Shown piece by piece: positions 52,179 to 61,848 of a stretch of DNA of 64,000 bases. A program made the translations under genes and the position numbers. Position 1 is the stretch's first letter, and each line of letters starts with the position of its first letter. Source of the stretch: Leptolyngbya sp. FACHB-8 (GTDB lineage: Bacteria > Cyanobacteriota > Cyanobacteriia > Elainellales > Elainellaceae); assembly GCF_014695575.1 (NCBI RefSeq), contig NZ_JACJOO010000087.1, positions 1 through 64,000 of the forward strand. The letters run 5' to 3'. The notes under the pieces are model-generated. The model was not told the DNA's origin. It ran no database searches and saw only the letters and a program-made list of their open reading frames with translations.

Positions 52179-53738
52179 TCAAACACGAAATTGCCTGACG
52201 ATCGTTTGTAAGTTGGCAGCCATGTGGGCAAGTTCTGCCGCGGCCTCAGAGGTGTTGCTGGCTCCTGTGGTAGTTGTTTGAGCATTGAGCGCTACCACGC
52301 TAATATTCTTGGCAATGTCTGAGCTGCCTTTAGCGGCTTCCGAGACATTACGAGCAATTTCATTGGTTGTGGCTGTTTGTTCTTCAACGGAACTAGCAAT
52401 TGTATTTTGAATATCGTTAATTTGATTGATCACGGTTGTAATTTGAGTGATAGCCTCGATCGCACTCTTGGTATCCGTCTGAATGGCTTCAATCCGTTGG
52501 CTAATATCTTCCGTTGCGGCTGCGGTTTGTTTCGCTAATTCTTTGACTTCGTTGGCAACCACGGCAAATCCTCGGCCCGCATCCCCTGCGCGTGCGGCTT
52601 CGATTGTGGCATTCAACGCCAGCAGGTTCGTTTGTTGGGCGATCGAGGTAATGACTTTAATCACTTTACCAATTTCAATACTGCTCTGCCCCAGTTTTGT
52701 AATGTTCACGTTCGTTTCGTCAGAGGTTTTAACGGCATCTGCGGCCACTCTGGCCGCATCAGCGGCACTTTTTGCAATCTCTCGAATGCTGACGTTCATC
52801 TCCTCAATCGCGGTTGCAACGGTTGTAGCATTCTGGCTAACCTGTTCTGCCGATGCCGATGCAGAAGAGGCCTGCTCAGCAGTTTGACCCGCATTGTTGG
52901 TCATTTCACCACTGACGGCGGTTAGTTCTTCGGACGCCGTTGCAACAGTGGTTGCAATGTCTGCCATTTGGCGCATCGTGTTTTGCAGGTTTTTAATCAT
53001 TTGGTTCACGTTGCCTGTGAGCGCGCGGAACTCTCCAACGTTATCGGCCTCGATCTGGTTTGCCAGATCACCCTGGGCAACGGCAAGCACAATATCGGCA
53101 ATGCTCCGGACTTGTGCCGTTATCTGAGATGCCATGGCATTGACGCTATCAATGAGCTCTTGCCAGGTGCCGGCTGCACCTTCAACGGCTGCGGTCGTGC
53201 CTAAATGCCCCTCAGTGCCAATCTCTCTGGCAACGTGTATGACCTGATTCGTAAGGAGATGGAGCCGATTCGCCAGGTCGTTGACGATGGTGCCAAGGTG
53301 CTGCAGATCCCCTGCAAGGGGCTGTCCATCCATCTCCAGAGGCATGCGTTGCGTTAGATCACCCTGAGCGATCGCACTCAAAACCCTTTGGACTTCTGTT
53401 GTTGGCGTCACCAAATGGTGGATGAGGTGATTGATAGATTCGACACTGCTAGCCCAGGTTTCTGTTGCTCCGTCCAAGATTAACCGCTCTGTTAAATTTC
53501 CTTCAACGCCAACCCGCTGGCTAACTTCACTGATGCCCTGAGCAAAGGCTTGGTTACGGCTGACCCATTGATTAAACTCTCGAGCCACCTCACCCCAGCC
53601 ATTCGTCTCATCTAAACGAACGGAAAAGTCACCAGCATTGGCTGTTTGGAGCGCTGCAAGCAATTCTTGGAAGGATGCCTGGGTGATGGGTGTTGATTCC
53701 AACGGTTGTTCCGCAGTCTGTGTAGAATCAGAAGGCAT
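52179..53738 (-). CDS. Soluble poly-HAMP methyl-accepting chemotaxis protein
   Basis: 519 residues with no membrane segment or periplasmic domain. The first 260 residues are a chain of at least three HAMP-like units, each with the GDF/GDL hallmark ([56 protein letters not shown]). A coiled-coil signalling domain follows, with the hairpin tip [20 protein letters not shown] and [15 protein letters not shown]. It should control CheA through CheW from the cytoplasm. How it senses is unclear because no PAS, GAF or ligand domain is present. Its ATG overlaps the cheW stop (TAATG), with AGGAG upstream, so the two are translationally coupled. Confidence 0.93.
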   Translation of the reverse strand: MPSDSTQTAEQPLESTPITQASFQELLAALQTANAGDFSVRLDETNGWGEVAREFNQWVSRNQAFAQGISEVSQRVGVEGNLTERLILDGATETWASSVESINHLIHHLVTPTTEVQRVLSAIAQGDLTQRMPLEMDGQPLAGDLQHLGTIVNDLANRLHLLTNQVIHVAREIGTEGHLGTTAAVEGAAGTWQELIDSVNAMASQITAQVRSIADIVLAVAQGDLANQIEADNVGEFRALTGNVNQMIKNLQNTMRQMADIATTVATASEELTAVSGEMTNNAGQTAEQASSASASAEQVSQNATTVATAIEEMNVSIREIAKSAADAARVAADAVKTSDETNVNITKLGQSSIEIGKVIKVITSIAQQTNLLALNATIEAARAGDAGRGFAVVANEVKELAKQTAAATEDISQRIEAIQTDTKSAIEAITQITTVINQINDIQNTIASSVEEQTATTNEIARNVSEAAKGSSDIAKNISVVALNAQTTTTGASNTSEAAAELAHMAANLQTIVRQFRV

Positions 53739-54187
53739 TAGGATCTCCTGGTTAATGCTGGATCTAGAATCTTTTGAGTATTTAACAAGAGCAGAAAATC
53801 ATGTTCAAGTTTATAAGCACCTGTTAAAGACGATCGAATATAGGTATCAAGCGTGGCTGGAGGTGGCTCTAAGGTTTCTGTCGAGCACTCCAAAATATCT
53901 CCAATATCATCAACAATAAAACTGACAACATCATCCTCAGCACTCACAATGATGTTGTAAACGGTTTCTTTTTCACTTCCACAGGGTGCTGATCGTAGGC
54001 CTAAACGGCAGGGTAAATCCACCACCGGAATGACTTGTCCGCGAAGGTTCATCAAGCCGCAAACATCTGGAGCTGCAAGGGGAACTTGAGTGAGGGGTTG
54101 TTGTCGAATAATTTCCTGGACATGTTCAACCCCAATGCCAAACCGAGTGTTGTTGAGAAAGAAGGTACAAATTTGCTGGATTGCCAT
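53738..54187 (-). CDS. cheW: CheW coupling protein
   Basis: 149 residues of a single CheW domain that links the receptor and CheA. Features are [39 protein letters not shown] and [17 protein letters not shown] start at ATG 54187; a TTG at 54202 lies inside the end of cheA. The gap to the cheA stop is 4 bp. Confidence 0.92.
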   Translation of the reverse strand: MAIQQICTFFLNNTRFGIGVEHVQEIIRQQPLTQVPLAAPDVCGLMNLRGQVIPVVDLPCRLGLRSAPCGSEKETVYNIIVSAEDDVVSFIVDDIGDILECSTETLEPPPATLDTYIRSSLTGAYKLEHDFLLLLNTQKILDPALTRRS

Positions 54188-54191
54188 GGTA

Positions 54192-56357
54192 TTACCCCCC
54201 AACTCCAGTCATCAACTCCTGGGACACCCGATAGGGATTGGCTAAATCGATCAGTGCCTCCAAATCCAACATTTCGGTGATCTGGCCCTGCACGGTTGCA
54301 TAGCACTGAACCCCCGGACGATTCGCCGCACCGGTTACTGTGAGAGATTCTTCGGCAATGTCGAGAATTTGATGCACCACCAGCCCGACCGTACGGTTGT
54401 CTTCTAACGAGATGACAACAACGGGGATAACGTCATCAAACTCCGGCAAAGGGCGCGCTACCCCGGTAAAGAGGGCTTCTAAATCAATCAATGAGGCAAT
54501 GCGATCGCGATATTGCATGACATACTGACCCGCAATCTGCTCAATCTTTTCGGCTGGGATCATCTCTAATCGAGTTGCATGAGAAAGACAAATTCCCAGG
54601 CGCGAATTTTGCGGTCCAAGCACTGTCAAGATCAATTGGCGATCGCTCTGTTCCACCTCAGAGGTAGTGAGGTTGATGTCAGACTGCCGTTGCACACCTG
54701 CATGTTGCGCTAACCCTGCCACATCTAAAATGAGTGCTGCTTTACCATCGCCTAAAACCGTCACTCCTGCAAACATCACGAGCGACTTTAACTGTTTGCT
54801 CAGAGGCTTTACGACGATATCTTGGGTATCAATAATTTGATCCACAATGAGTCCAAATCGGTATCCATCGATCGCCATGACCACAAAGTAAAGAACATCA
54901 TGTTCTATGTCAGAGGGTGTTAACTGTAGTACTGACGTGAGATTGACTAAAGGTAAAATTTGCCCTCGCAGTCGATATACAGGAACGTTCAGTAGGGTTT
55001 CGATACTCTTCTCAATCTGTTCGGTGCCTTCGATGCGAACTAACTCCTGCACACTGGCCTGGGGGATCGTAAATCGCTCGCCTCCAGCACAGACCAGCAG
55101 CGCTGGAAGAATAGCCAGGGTGAGGGGAATTTTCAGGCGAAAGGTCGTTCCACATCCCAGTTGGCTATCGATTTCAATGGTGCCATTTACCGACTCAAGA
55201 TTGCGCCGTACCACATCCATACCGACCCCACGACCCGATAGGCGGGTCACTTCATCAGAGGTCGAAAATCCAGGCAAAAAGATTAGATCTAAGGTTTCGC
55301 GATCGCTCAATGATTCAGCTTGCGTCGCAGTGATGAGCCCGATTTGTTGCGATCGCGCTTTAACCTGAGCCGCGTCAATACCGGCCCCATCATCTCGAAT
55401 TTCCAGGATGATCTGGCCGTTCTCCTGCAAGGCTCTAAGGGTTAAGGTGCCTGCTGCTGGTTTGCTATGGGCAACTCTTACGTGCGGTGCTTCAATGCCA
55501 TGGTCTATGCAATTGCGAACAAGATGGATAATCGGGTCTTTAATCGCGGCGATGAGACTCCGATCCAATTCTGTCTCGCTACCCTCTAGCTCCAGAATTA
55601 CTTCTTTATGGCAGGCGATCGCTGTTTCCCGCACAAGGCGCGGTAAATTGCGCCAGAGGACGCTGATGGGCTGCATTCGCGTCTGCATAACGCTATCTTG
55701 CAACTCATTTGTAATGAGATTAATTTGCTGACAAGTCGAGATCAGAGCCGGATTGTTGCTACCCGGCATTAATTGCAGCACTCGGTTACGAACGAGAACC
55801 AGCTCACTGACCAGATTCATCACGTGGTCCAGGAGATCAACGTGAACGCGAATCGTTGAATCGGGGGTGGAATCAGAGAATGTTTGGATTTGGGTACTGA
55901 ATGCTTCTGTAGAGGTCGGGGGGGCAGGGGAGTGGGGAAGCAGGGGAGAATGACCTGTAGTTGGGGTGCAGAGGGTGGTTAGGGTTGTGATTAGGGCGGC
56001 ATAATCCTGATCTCCTTCGGTTGCCGTGGCTTCGATCGTGTGTAGCGTTTGTCGAATGGCGTCCGTTAATTGGAGTAACGCTGTTGCAACACCTGGAGAA
56101 ATGTTTTGCTGAGTTGTTCGAAGGGTATCTAAGAGGGTTTCTCCAGCGTGGGCGATCGCTTCCAATTTGGGTAAAGGAAGAAATCCACAATTTCCTTTTA
56201 TTGTGTGTAATGCCCGATAGAGCTGGTTTAACCTTTGCTGGTCAAAAGAACCTTTTTCAAGGTTTAAAACATCCTGCTCAAACTGAGTCAAAATTTCGTG
56301 GCCTTCTACTATGAAGGCCATTAAATCTTCAGCATCAATTTCATTCAAAGACTCCAT
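54192..56357 (-). CDS. cheA: Chemotaxis histidine kinase CheA with two C-terminal CheW domains
   Basis: 721 residues. The Hpt domain has H51 in LYRALHTIKGNCGFLPL. There is a Pro/Ser-rich linker (about 130-165) and a dimerisation segment (HVDLLDHVMNLVSELVLVRN). The ATPase has LVRNCIDHGIEAP, IRDDGAGID and RLSGRGVGMDVVRR. Two CheW-like domains follow, near 420-550 and 570-715. No receiver or P2 domain is evident. It is the first gene of the operon. It should phosphorylate CheB and a CheY; the stand-alone receiver at 56775, divergently encoded 417 bp away, is a likely CheY. The output is unknown; in cyanobacteria such sets drive pili or gene control. Confidence 0.94.
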   Translation of the reverse strand: MESLNEIDAEDLMAFIVEGHEILTQFEQDVLNLEKGSFDQQRLNQLYRALHTIKGNCGFLPLPKLEAIAHAGETLLDTLRTTQQNISPGVATALLQLTDAIRQTLHTIEATATEGDQDYAALITTLTTLCTPTTGHSPLLPHSPAPPTSTEAFSTQIQTFSDSTPDSTIRVHVDLLDHVMNLVSELVLVRNRVLQLMPGSNNPALISTCQQINLITNELQDSVMQTRMQPISVLWRNLPRLVRETAIACHKEVILELEGSETELDRSLIAAIKDPIIHLVRNCIDHGIEAPHVRVAHSKPAAGTLTLRALQENGQIILEIRDDGAGIDAAQVKARSQQIGLITATQAESLSDRETLDLIFLPGFSTSDEVTRLSGRGVGMDVVRRNLESVNGTIEIDSQLGCGTTFRLKIPLTLAILPALLVCAGGERFTIPQASVQELVRIEGTEQIEKSIETLLNVPVYRLRGQILPLVNLTSVLQLTPSDIEHDVLYFVVMAIDGYRFGLIVDQIIDTQDIVVKPLSKQLKSLVMFAGVTVLGDGKAALILDVAGLAQHAGVQRQSDINLTTSEVEQSDRQLILTVLGPQNSRLGICLSHATRLEMIPAEKIEQIAGQYVMQYRDRIASLIDLEALFTGVARPLPEFDDVIPVVVISLEDNRTVGLVVHQILDIAEESLTVTGAANRPGVQCYATVQGQITEMLDLEALIDLANPYRVSQELMTGVGG

Positions 56358-56498
56358 ACCCCCAAACGTACCCGGTCCTTTATCGTGGCTATATATACCA
56401 GCCTAAGAAGGATGCGCACGCTACACAATCTATCTTAGAGTAGAAGTTTGTCTGGAAGGAATGCTGAACACTAATGATAACTTAGTGTCATTAGGTGT

Positions 56499-56738
56499 AT
56501 GGAATGTCCTACTTGCAGTTCAACTCAGTTGCAGCGCAATGGGTATCGCAACAAGGTTCAGTGCTACAAATGCAAACGCTGTGGTCGGCAATTCCTAGAG
56601 TCCTACAAGCAGGTTCGTTACTCAGAGGACATCAAGCAGCTTTGCATTCGAATGTATCAAAAGGGTATGAGTACACGAACGATCGAAAAAATGACCGATA
56701 TCCACCACACAACAATCTTGTCCTGGATTCGAGAGTGA
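56499..56738 (+). CDS. Orphan IS1 InsA-like zinc-ribbon/HTH protein
   Basis: 79 residues with a zinc ribbon (C3, C6, C25, C28 in MECPTC and CYKCKRCGRQF) and a helix-turn-helix (MYQKGMSTRTIEKMTDIHHT, then TILSWIRE). This is the N-terminal part of IS1-family transposases. No InsB catalytic part follows; the next gene starts 36 bp on. Imperfect inverted repeats flank the start (56467-56498). It is either the remnant of an IS1 element or a short protein kept as a DNA-binding regulator. It is in the same direction as, and just upstream of, the CheY-CheC-kinase genes. Confidence 0.8.
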   Translation: MECPTCSSTQLQRNGYRNKVQCYKCKRCGRQFLESYKQVRYSEDIKQLCIRMYQKGMSTRTIEKMTDIHHTTILSWIRE

Positions 56739-56774
56739 ATATAGATACTTTATATTTCTTCATAAAGGAAGCTC

Positions 56775-57149
56775 ATGAGCGATTTACATACGAATTCCGT
56801 CTTGATTGTGGACGATGCGGCTTTCTCGCGGCGAATGCTGCGTAAGTATCTGGAATCTGAAGGATGTAGCGTTCTGGAAGCAACAAATGGGCAAGAAGCT
56901 TTAGAAATGGTGCAAAAGCATCAGCCAGACTGCGTTTTAACAGATTTGCTTATGCCAGATGTGGATGGTTTCCAGTTATTGAAGACTCTACGGGAGCAGG
57001 GCTGGACAATGCCGATCGCGATTATTACAGCAGATATTCAAGAAACATCCCGCCAACGAGGGACAGAGCTTGGAGCTGCGAGATTTATTAACAAGCCTGT
57101 TAAAGAAAACGAAGTTCGTCAAACCGTTCGACAGCTCTTACAGAAATAA
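56775..57149 (+). CDS. CheY-like response regulator
   Basis: 124 residues, receiver only: D13-D14, phospho-acceptor D57 in CVLTDLLMPDVDGF, T85 and K107 in INKPVK. It is followed by a CheC-type phosphatase 14 bp downstream, which is strong context for CheY. It lies divergent to the cheA operon. It could also take phosphate from the hybrid kinase at 57807. Confidence 0.9.
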   Translation: MSDLHTNSVLIVDDAAFSRRMLRKYLESEGCSVLEATNGQEALEMVQKHQPDCVLTDLLMPDVDGFQLLKTLREQGWTMPIAIITADIQETSRQRGTELGAARFINKPVKENEVRQTVRQLLQK

Positions 57150-57163
57150 GGAAGCGATCGCTC

Positions 57164-57787
57164 ATGCCATTAATTACCGAGGAGCAGCTTGATGCACTTC
57201 AGGAGTTTATTAACATCGGAGTTGGACGTGCTGCTGGAATGCTGAATGAGATGGTCGAATCTCCTATTTTTCTGAATGTTCCAGTTCTAAAGGTTTTTAC
57301 TACTGAGGCGCTGAAACGAGAAGTTGTAGCCCGGTTCAGTAATCATTGCCTTTCCATCGTCAGGCTAAACTTTTCGGGTGTTTTTAGTGGTAGTGCAGAG
57401 CTTGTTTTTCCGACAGAAAGTGCTTCTGCCCTGGTGTCTCTTTTAACGGGTGAAGATCGGAATTCTCCTGATTTAGATGAGGTCAAAATTGGAACCCTCA
57501 CGGAAGTGGGAAATATTGTGATTAATGGTGTTTTGGGTTCGATCAGCAATTTACTGAAGCAACAGATGGATTACATGCTGCCTATCTATTTTGAAGATAC
57601 GATTGAAGGGTTATTGAACTCAAGTTATTCATTTGACGCCGATACCGTTTTTCTATTAGCACAAACTAAATTTGAAATTAAGCAGCTTGAGATTATGGGT
57701 GAAATTATTCTAATTTTCGAAATGTCTTCCTTCGGTGAGTTGCTTGGACGTATTGATGAGGAACTTAGCCTGCTCTCTCAATCTTGA
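57164..57787 (+). CDS. cheC: CheC family CheY-phosphate phosphatase
   Basis: 207 residues. Two copies of the CheC active-site helix are visible: DALQEFINIGVGRAAGMLNEM (near 10-29) and LTEVGNIVINGVLGSISN (near 110-127), each with the E and N that act on the aspartyl phosphate. It should shorten the life of CheY-P. It lies between the CheY-like regulator (14 bp) and the hybrid kinase (19 bp), so all three are probably one operon. CheD, its usual partner, is not in the window. Confidence 0.88.
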   Translation: MPLITEEQLDALQEFINIGVGRAAGMLNEMVESPIFLNVPVLKVFTTEALKREVVARFSNHCLSIVRLNFSGVFSGSAELVFPTESASALVSLLTGEDRNSPDLDEVKIGTLTEVGNIVINGVLGSISNLLKQQMDYMLPIYFEDTIEGLLNSSYSFDADTVFLLAQTKFEIKQLEIMGEIILIFEMSSFGELLGRIDEELSLLSQS

Positions 57788-57806
57788 GGGAAAGGAATGA
57801 TTTGAT

Positions 57807-60668
57807 ATGATGCCTGATAGTCAAAATCGCTTCAGCTTGCTCGATCAAATTCCGCTCGGTATCTGCGTTCTGCAATCAGATTACAGCGTTATATTTTGGA
57901 ATCGTTGTTTAGAGGATTGGACGAAGATTTCGCGCGATCGCATTCTCGGACGATCCATCCGTGAATTTTTCCCGCATCTCAGCCAGCCCCTATATGTCCA
58001 CCGGCTTGCGCCTATTTTCGCAGGTGGCCCCCCTACTATTTTTTCTTCGCAGCTCCACAAACATTTAATTCCTGCCACGCTTGCGAACGGCCAGAACCGT
58101 ATCCAGCACACAACGGTCACAGCAGTTCCGGCGGATGATGATGACAGCTTTTATGCGATGCTTTCGATTCAAGATGTGACAGACGTAACGTCGCTGGTGC
58201 AAAGCTATCGGCAGATGCGCGATCAGGCGGTTGCCAACGCTGAGGAAATTAAACGTTCAGCTGCCGCTTTACAAGATAGCGAAAAACGCTTCCGCACATC
58301 CGTTGAGAATATGTTGGATTGCTTTGCCATCTACCGTGCTCTGCGGAATGAAGCGGGAGAAATTGTCGATTTTCAGGCCGAATATGTAAACGATGCCGTT
58401 TGCCTCACCACTCAACTGACGCGGGAACAGCATCTCAGCCAGGGGCTATGTGAGTTATTGCCAGCCCATCAGAGCAATGGCTTATTTGCAGAGTACTGTC
58501 AGGTGGTAGAAACTGGGAAACCCCTGGTTAAAGATAGCCTGAACTATGAGGATCAGTTTGGGCACCAACACTTAACCAAAGCATTTGATATTCGAGTGGC
58601 TAAATTTGATGATGGCTATGTTGCGACCTGGCGAGATATTACCGATCGCAAACAGACCGAACAATCTCTGCGCGAAAGTGAAGAACGGCTGCAAATGGCT
58701 CTGGAAGGTTCCGGTGGAGGCTTTTGGGATTGGAACATTGTCAATAATGAAAATTACTTGAGCCCACGATGGTTGGAAATGTTGGGATATGAGAAGGGAG
58801 AACTGCCAGAAACCTTTAGCACCTGGAAGCAGCTGATTCACCCTGACGAGAAAGCCGAGGTGATCGATTGGCTGAATACCCACCTGCAAAACGATTCTGC
58901 ACCTTACAGATTTGAATACCGGATGTTGACCAAATCTGGAGAATGGAAATGGATCGCCAACTATGCAAAGGTGGTTACGCGGGATGAGCGAGGCAATCCG
59001 TTACGCATGGCCGGAATTCATCACGATATTAGCGATCGCAAACAAATCGAAGAAGCACTTCAGCAACGAGAAGAACAGTTTCGATTCATTACCAATACCA
59101 TTCCTCAAATTGTTTGGACAACGGATGCCCACGGTGTGACCGATTATGTCAATCAGCGGTGGATTGATTATACCGGATTACCTCTGGAGTCGGCTCTGAC
59201 AGTTGGCTGGAGAGATCTGATTCATCCTGATGACCTTCTCCCAGTGCAGGAGTTTTGGACAAAAGGCTGCGAAACGGCCTCGGATTACCGAATTGAATAT
59301 CGATTGCGCCGCTATGACGGCATGTATCGCTGGCATTTGGTTCAAGGTCTACCCATGTGCCAGAAGGGAAGGGTGGTCAAATGGTTTGGGACCTGCACCG
59401 ATATTCACGATGACAAGGAATTGGAGATTAAACGACGTACTCTGCTAGAACGCGAGCAGGCGGCCCGAGAAGCCGCTGAACGTGCCAATCGCATCAAAGA
59501 TGAATTTTTGGCGATTCTTTCCCATGAGTTGCGATCGCCTCTCAACCCCATCCTGGGTTGGACGAAGCTGATGCAGAACCGTAAATTCGACCCGGCAAAA
59601 ACGACTGAAGCTTTAGCTACCATTGAGCGCAACGCGAAACTCCAGACCCAATTGATTGATGATCTGCTAGATGTTGCCAAAATCCTCCGGGGCAAGCTCA
59701 GCATGGAGTCTACCCCCATTGATCTGGTGTTTGTGATTGAGTCGGCTATTGATACCGTCAGGTCAGCGGCCGTCGCTAAATCGATCCTTCTGCATCCTGT
59801 TTTACCTCAGGTTGGCCTGGTCTCGGGAGATGCAGCCCGCCTTCAGCAGATTGTGTGGAACTTGCTATCCAATGCCATCAAATTCACTCCCAATAACGGG
59901 CGGGTTGATATTCGTTTGGAGCGGGTGACGGGTCATGGAACGTCCTTCATGGGTGAGAAACCCACACAAAATTCTAGAACCCATAGTTCACTGCCCATGA
60001 CTTCCTACGCCCAAATTACGGTCACCGACACGGGCAAAGGGATCAATCCTACCTTTTTACCCCATATTTTTGAGTCTTTCCGGCAGGAAGATGCCTCAAC
60101 AACACGCAAGTTTGGAGGTCTGGGGTTGGGATTGGCGATTGTGTATTCGTTGGTTGAGGCTCATGGGGGAACTATTTGGGCTGATAGTCCGGGGGAAGGC
60201 ATGGGTTCTACATTTACCATTCGTTTACCCCTGTTAAATCTAGAGCCGGGAAAGACTGAGCCGAGCCGGTCATCTACGCAGGAACTTAATTTAAGCGGGG
60301 TACGAGTTCTTGCGGTGGATGATGACCCTGATGCCCGGGACTTACTAACTACCCTGTTAACCCAGTACGGAGCCGAGGTGTTAACGGTTGTTTCGGCGGG
60401 AGATGTATTAGCCAATTTAGAAACCTTCCAACCTCATGTGTTAGTGAGTGACGTTGGTATGCCTGAAGTGGATGGTTACTCTTTAATAGACAAAATTCGG
60501 ACGTTACCACCTGTGCAGGGCGGAAAGATTCCGGCGATCGCTCTCACTGCCTATGCGAGGGAGGATGATCGGGAGCAAGCAATAACCCGAGGCTTTCAAT
60601 GCCACATTACAAAACCCCTCGATCCGGAACAGCTTGTTCAAGCCGTCATAGCACTTGTACAGCGTTAA
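57807..60668 (+). CDS. PAS-rich hybrid sensor histidine kinase
   Basis: 953 residues. Four PAS-type domains lie at about 8-125, 160-280, 290-415 and 420-550, several with the PAC endings FDDGYVATWRDITDRK and MAGIHHDISDRKQIEE. The kinase core has H573 in ILSHELRSPLNPIL, the N box WNLLSNAIKFTPNNG and G boxes TDTGKGI and GGLGLGLAIVYSLV. A C-terminal receiver (about 830-950) has D882 in LVSDVGMPEVDGYS and K near 937 in HITKPLD. No membrane helices. It should pass phosphate from H573 to D882 and then to a further carrier. Genes just upstream encode CheY and CheC, so it may feed into the same output. Confidence 0.94.
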   Translation: MMPDSQNRFSLLDQIPLGICVLQSDYSVIFWNRCLEDWTKISRDRILGRSIREFFPHLSQPLYVHRLAPIFAGGPPTIFSSQLHKHLIPATLANGQNRIQHTTVTAVPADDDDSFYAMLSIQDVTDVTSLVQSYRQMRDQAVANAEEIKRSAAALQDSEKRFRTSVENMLDCFAIYRALRNEAGEIVDFQAEYVNDAVCLTTQLTREQHLSQGLCELLPAHQSNGLFAEYCQVVETGKPLVKDSLNYEDQFGHQHLTKAFDIRVAKFDDGYVATWRDITDRKQTEQSLRESEERLQMALEGSGGGFWDWNIVNNENYLSPRWLEMLGYEKGELPETFSTWKQLIHPDEKAEVIDWLNTHLQNDSAPYRFEYRMLTKSGEWKWIANYAKVVTRDERGNPLRMAGIHHDISDRKQIEEALQQREEQFRFITNTIPQIVWTTDAHGVTDYVNQRWIDYTGLPLESALTVGWRDLIHPDDLLPVQEFWTKGCETASDYRIEYRLRRYDGMYRWHLVQGLPMCQKGRVVKWFGTCTDIHDDKELEIKRRTLLEREQAAREAAERANRIKDEFLAILSHELRSPLNPILGWTKLMQNRKFDPAKTTEALATIERNAKLQTQLIDDLLDVAKILRGKLSMESTPIDLVFVIESAIDTVRSAAVAKSILLHPVLPQVGLVSGDAARLQQIVWNLLSNAIKFTPNNGRVDIRLERVTGHGTSFMGEKPTQNSRTHSSLPMTSYAQITVTDTGKGINPTFLPHIFESFRQEDASTTRKFGGLGLGLAIVYSLVEAHGGTIWADSPGEGMGSTFTIRLPLLNLEPGKTEPSRSSTQELNLSGVRVLAVDDDPDARDLLTTLLTQYGAEVLTVVSAGDVLANLETFQPHVLVSDVGMPEVDGYSLIDKIRTLPPVQGGKIPAIALTAYAREDDREQAITRGFQCHITKPLDPEQLVQAVIALVQR

Positions 60669-60733
60669 TGTCTTTTTGATGCAGGTTTTGCAAAACTGCA
60701 CTCCATTCTGCTTCTCAAAAATAATCTATTTTC

Positions 60734-60897
60734 ACTGTCCTAAGTATTTGAAATCAATCTAAGCCTAGTGTTGCAAACACCAAATTTTGCAACATGGGGG
60801 TTTGGGGGCTGTGCCCCCAAGAAGGGGTTCTACCCCTTCACTCCCTACAAAACTTTCGTTTTGCTGTACTAGATTGATTTCAAATACTTAGGATAGT
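60734..60897. repeat. Multi-armed palindromic element with 27-bp terminal repeats
   Basis: 60734-60760 pairs with 60871-60897 (one G-T wobble). Inside are four small hairpins in a row: TTGCAAA/TTTTGCAA, TTGGGGGCTGTGCCCCCAA, GAAGGGGTTCTACCCCTTC and CAAAACTTTCGTTTTG. It has no coding frame. It differs in sequence from the A to F families but has the same plan of outer stem plus inner arms. Confidence 0.8.
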
Positions 60898-61256
60898 TTG
60901 CAATTTTGTTCTTTTCTAATTCTCATATTTACTAAAAGATAGTTGTTTTTACGATATTTAGAATAGTTGTTTTAGTTTGCTCAATCACCTCTTTTTGTTT
61001 TCTAGATACCATAAAATTTAAATACTTCAATTTGCCGAAATCATGAAACATAGCAATATTTTCCTAGTCGTCCTGCTACCCTTGATTTCCCATTGCTGAA
61101 TGGAGCTTTGGGATGGTATGTGTTGCAGTTCTACATCCCATCTCAGAGCTCCATTCAATAACACCCTTGATTCTGTTGCCGCTTTAAGGTGGAGAAATGA
61201 TGGTTTTCAGTTTTGGTGCAAGATGTAAGTAGATTCGATTTATAGAAGTGCTGGCT
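60898..61256. other. Non-coding region with a family E hairpin
   Basis: AT-rich; a family E relative at 61091-61163 has TGAATGGAGCT (61097-61107) pairing with AGCTCCATTCA (61147-61157), with GGGATG/CATCCC inside. The promoter of the gene at 61257 should lie near 61170-61240. No other gene seen. Confidence 0.45.
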
Positions 61257-61610
61257 ATGCAACTGAACGAGTATCCAGAGGCGATCGCCCAAGCTCAACG
61301 CTCTCTTCTCCTACAGACGCAGCAAGTGCGCGAACTCAGAGTGGCACTCGCTGATATGGACGCTAACATCAAATACACCGTTGCGTTTGATATGGATTTG
61401 AAAAACGATCGCCAGCGAGAAGCCCAAATTCTGGAGCTGAAAGGCTCACCTGGATATTTGTCGTTAGTGCAAGAATTGCAAGAAGCCCAGGACAAACAAA
61501 GCAATCTGGAAATTGAATTAGAACGATTACGAAATCATTTTGCCGTCGCCAAATTAGAAATCCGCGAACGGATTGCCCACATGGAAGTGGGGGAGCGATC
61601 GCTAGATTAA
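61257..61610 (+). CDS. Small coiled-coil protein
   Basis: 117 residues, almost all helical with heptad patterns (AQAQRSLLLQTQQVRELRVA, LVQELQEAQDKQSNLEIELE, RLRNHFAVAKLEIRERI). A short non-helical turn, LKGSPGYLSL, lies in the middle, which suggests an antiparallel helical hairpin. It may be a structural or scaffold protein. I start at ATG 61257 with AGAAG 8 nt upstream; a GTG at 61248 is less likely. I do not recognise a family. Confidence 0.72.
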   Translation: MQLNEYPEAIAQAQRSLLLQTQQVRELRVALADMDANIKYTVAFDMDLKNDRQREAQILELKGSPGYLSLVQELQEAQDKQSNLEIELERLRNHFAVAKLEIRERIAHMEVGERSLD

Positions 61611-61651
61611 TTCCACAAGGCTTATATACACTTACCTCACCTTGCTCAAAC

Positions 61652-61775
61652 CACAACCCTCAATTTTGCGTGCGCGAAGTGTACGCAATAATGGGTTTTT
61701 TCGAGTGCCGCGCGAAGCGCGGCACTCGAAAAAAACCTTAACCCGAACTGAGGCTACGCAAAATTGAGGGTTGTG
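61652..61775. repeat. Truncated family A element inside another palindrome
   Basis: CACAACCCTCAATTTTGCGT (61652-61671) pairs perfectly with 61756-61775. Between them lies most of a family A element in inverted orientation: half of arm 1, a perfect second arm (GGTTTTTTCGAGTGCCGCGC side, GAA loop) and the end CTTAACCCGAACTGAGG. The outer stem is thus split by family A sequence at its tip. Confidence 0.78.
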
Positions 61776-61790
61776 CTGCAAGATATGAGT

Positions 61791-61826
61791 AGCGACAGGG
61801 CCTTTCTACAGAACGGCCCTGTCGCT
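61791..61826. terminator. Terminator between convergent genes
   Basis: AGCGACAGGGCC (61791-61802) pairs with GGCCCTGTCGCT (61815-61826), followed by TTTT on the plus strand. It lies 23 bp past the MATE stop on the minus strand, so it may serve both directions. Confidence 0.7.
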
Positions 61827-61848
61827 TTTGGGAGATGCAGATAAAGAC

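Noticed and set aside
56495-56845. Open frame of 116 codons overlapping the InsA-like gene
   Set aside because: It is a shadow frame: the overlapping frame has a zinc ribbon and HTH, and the 3' part overlaps the CheY-like gene.
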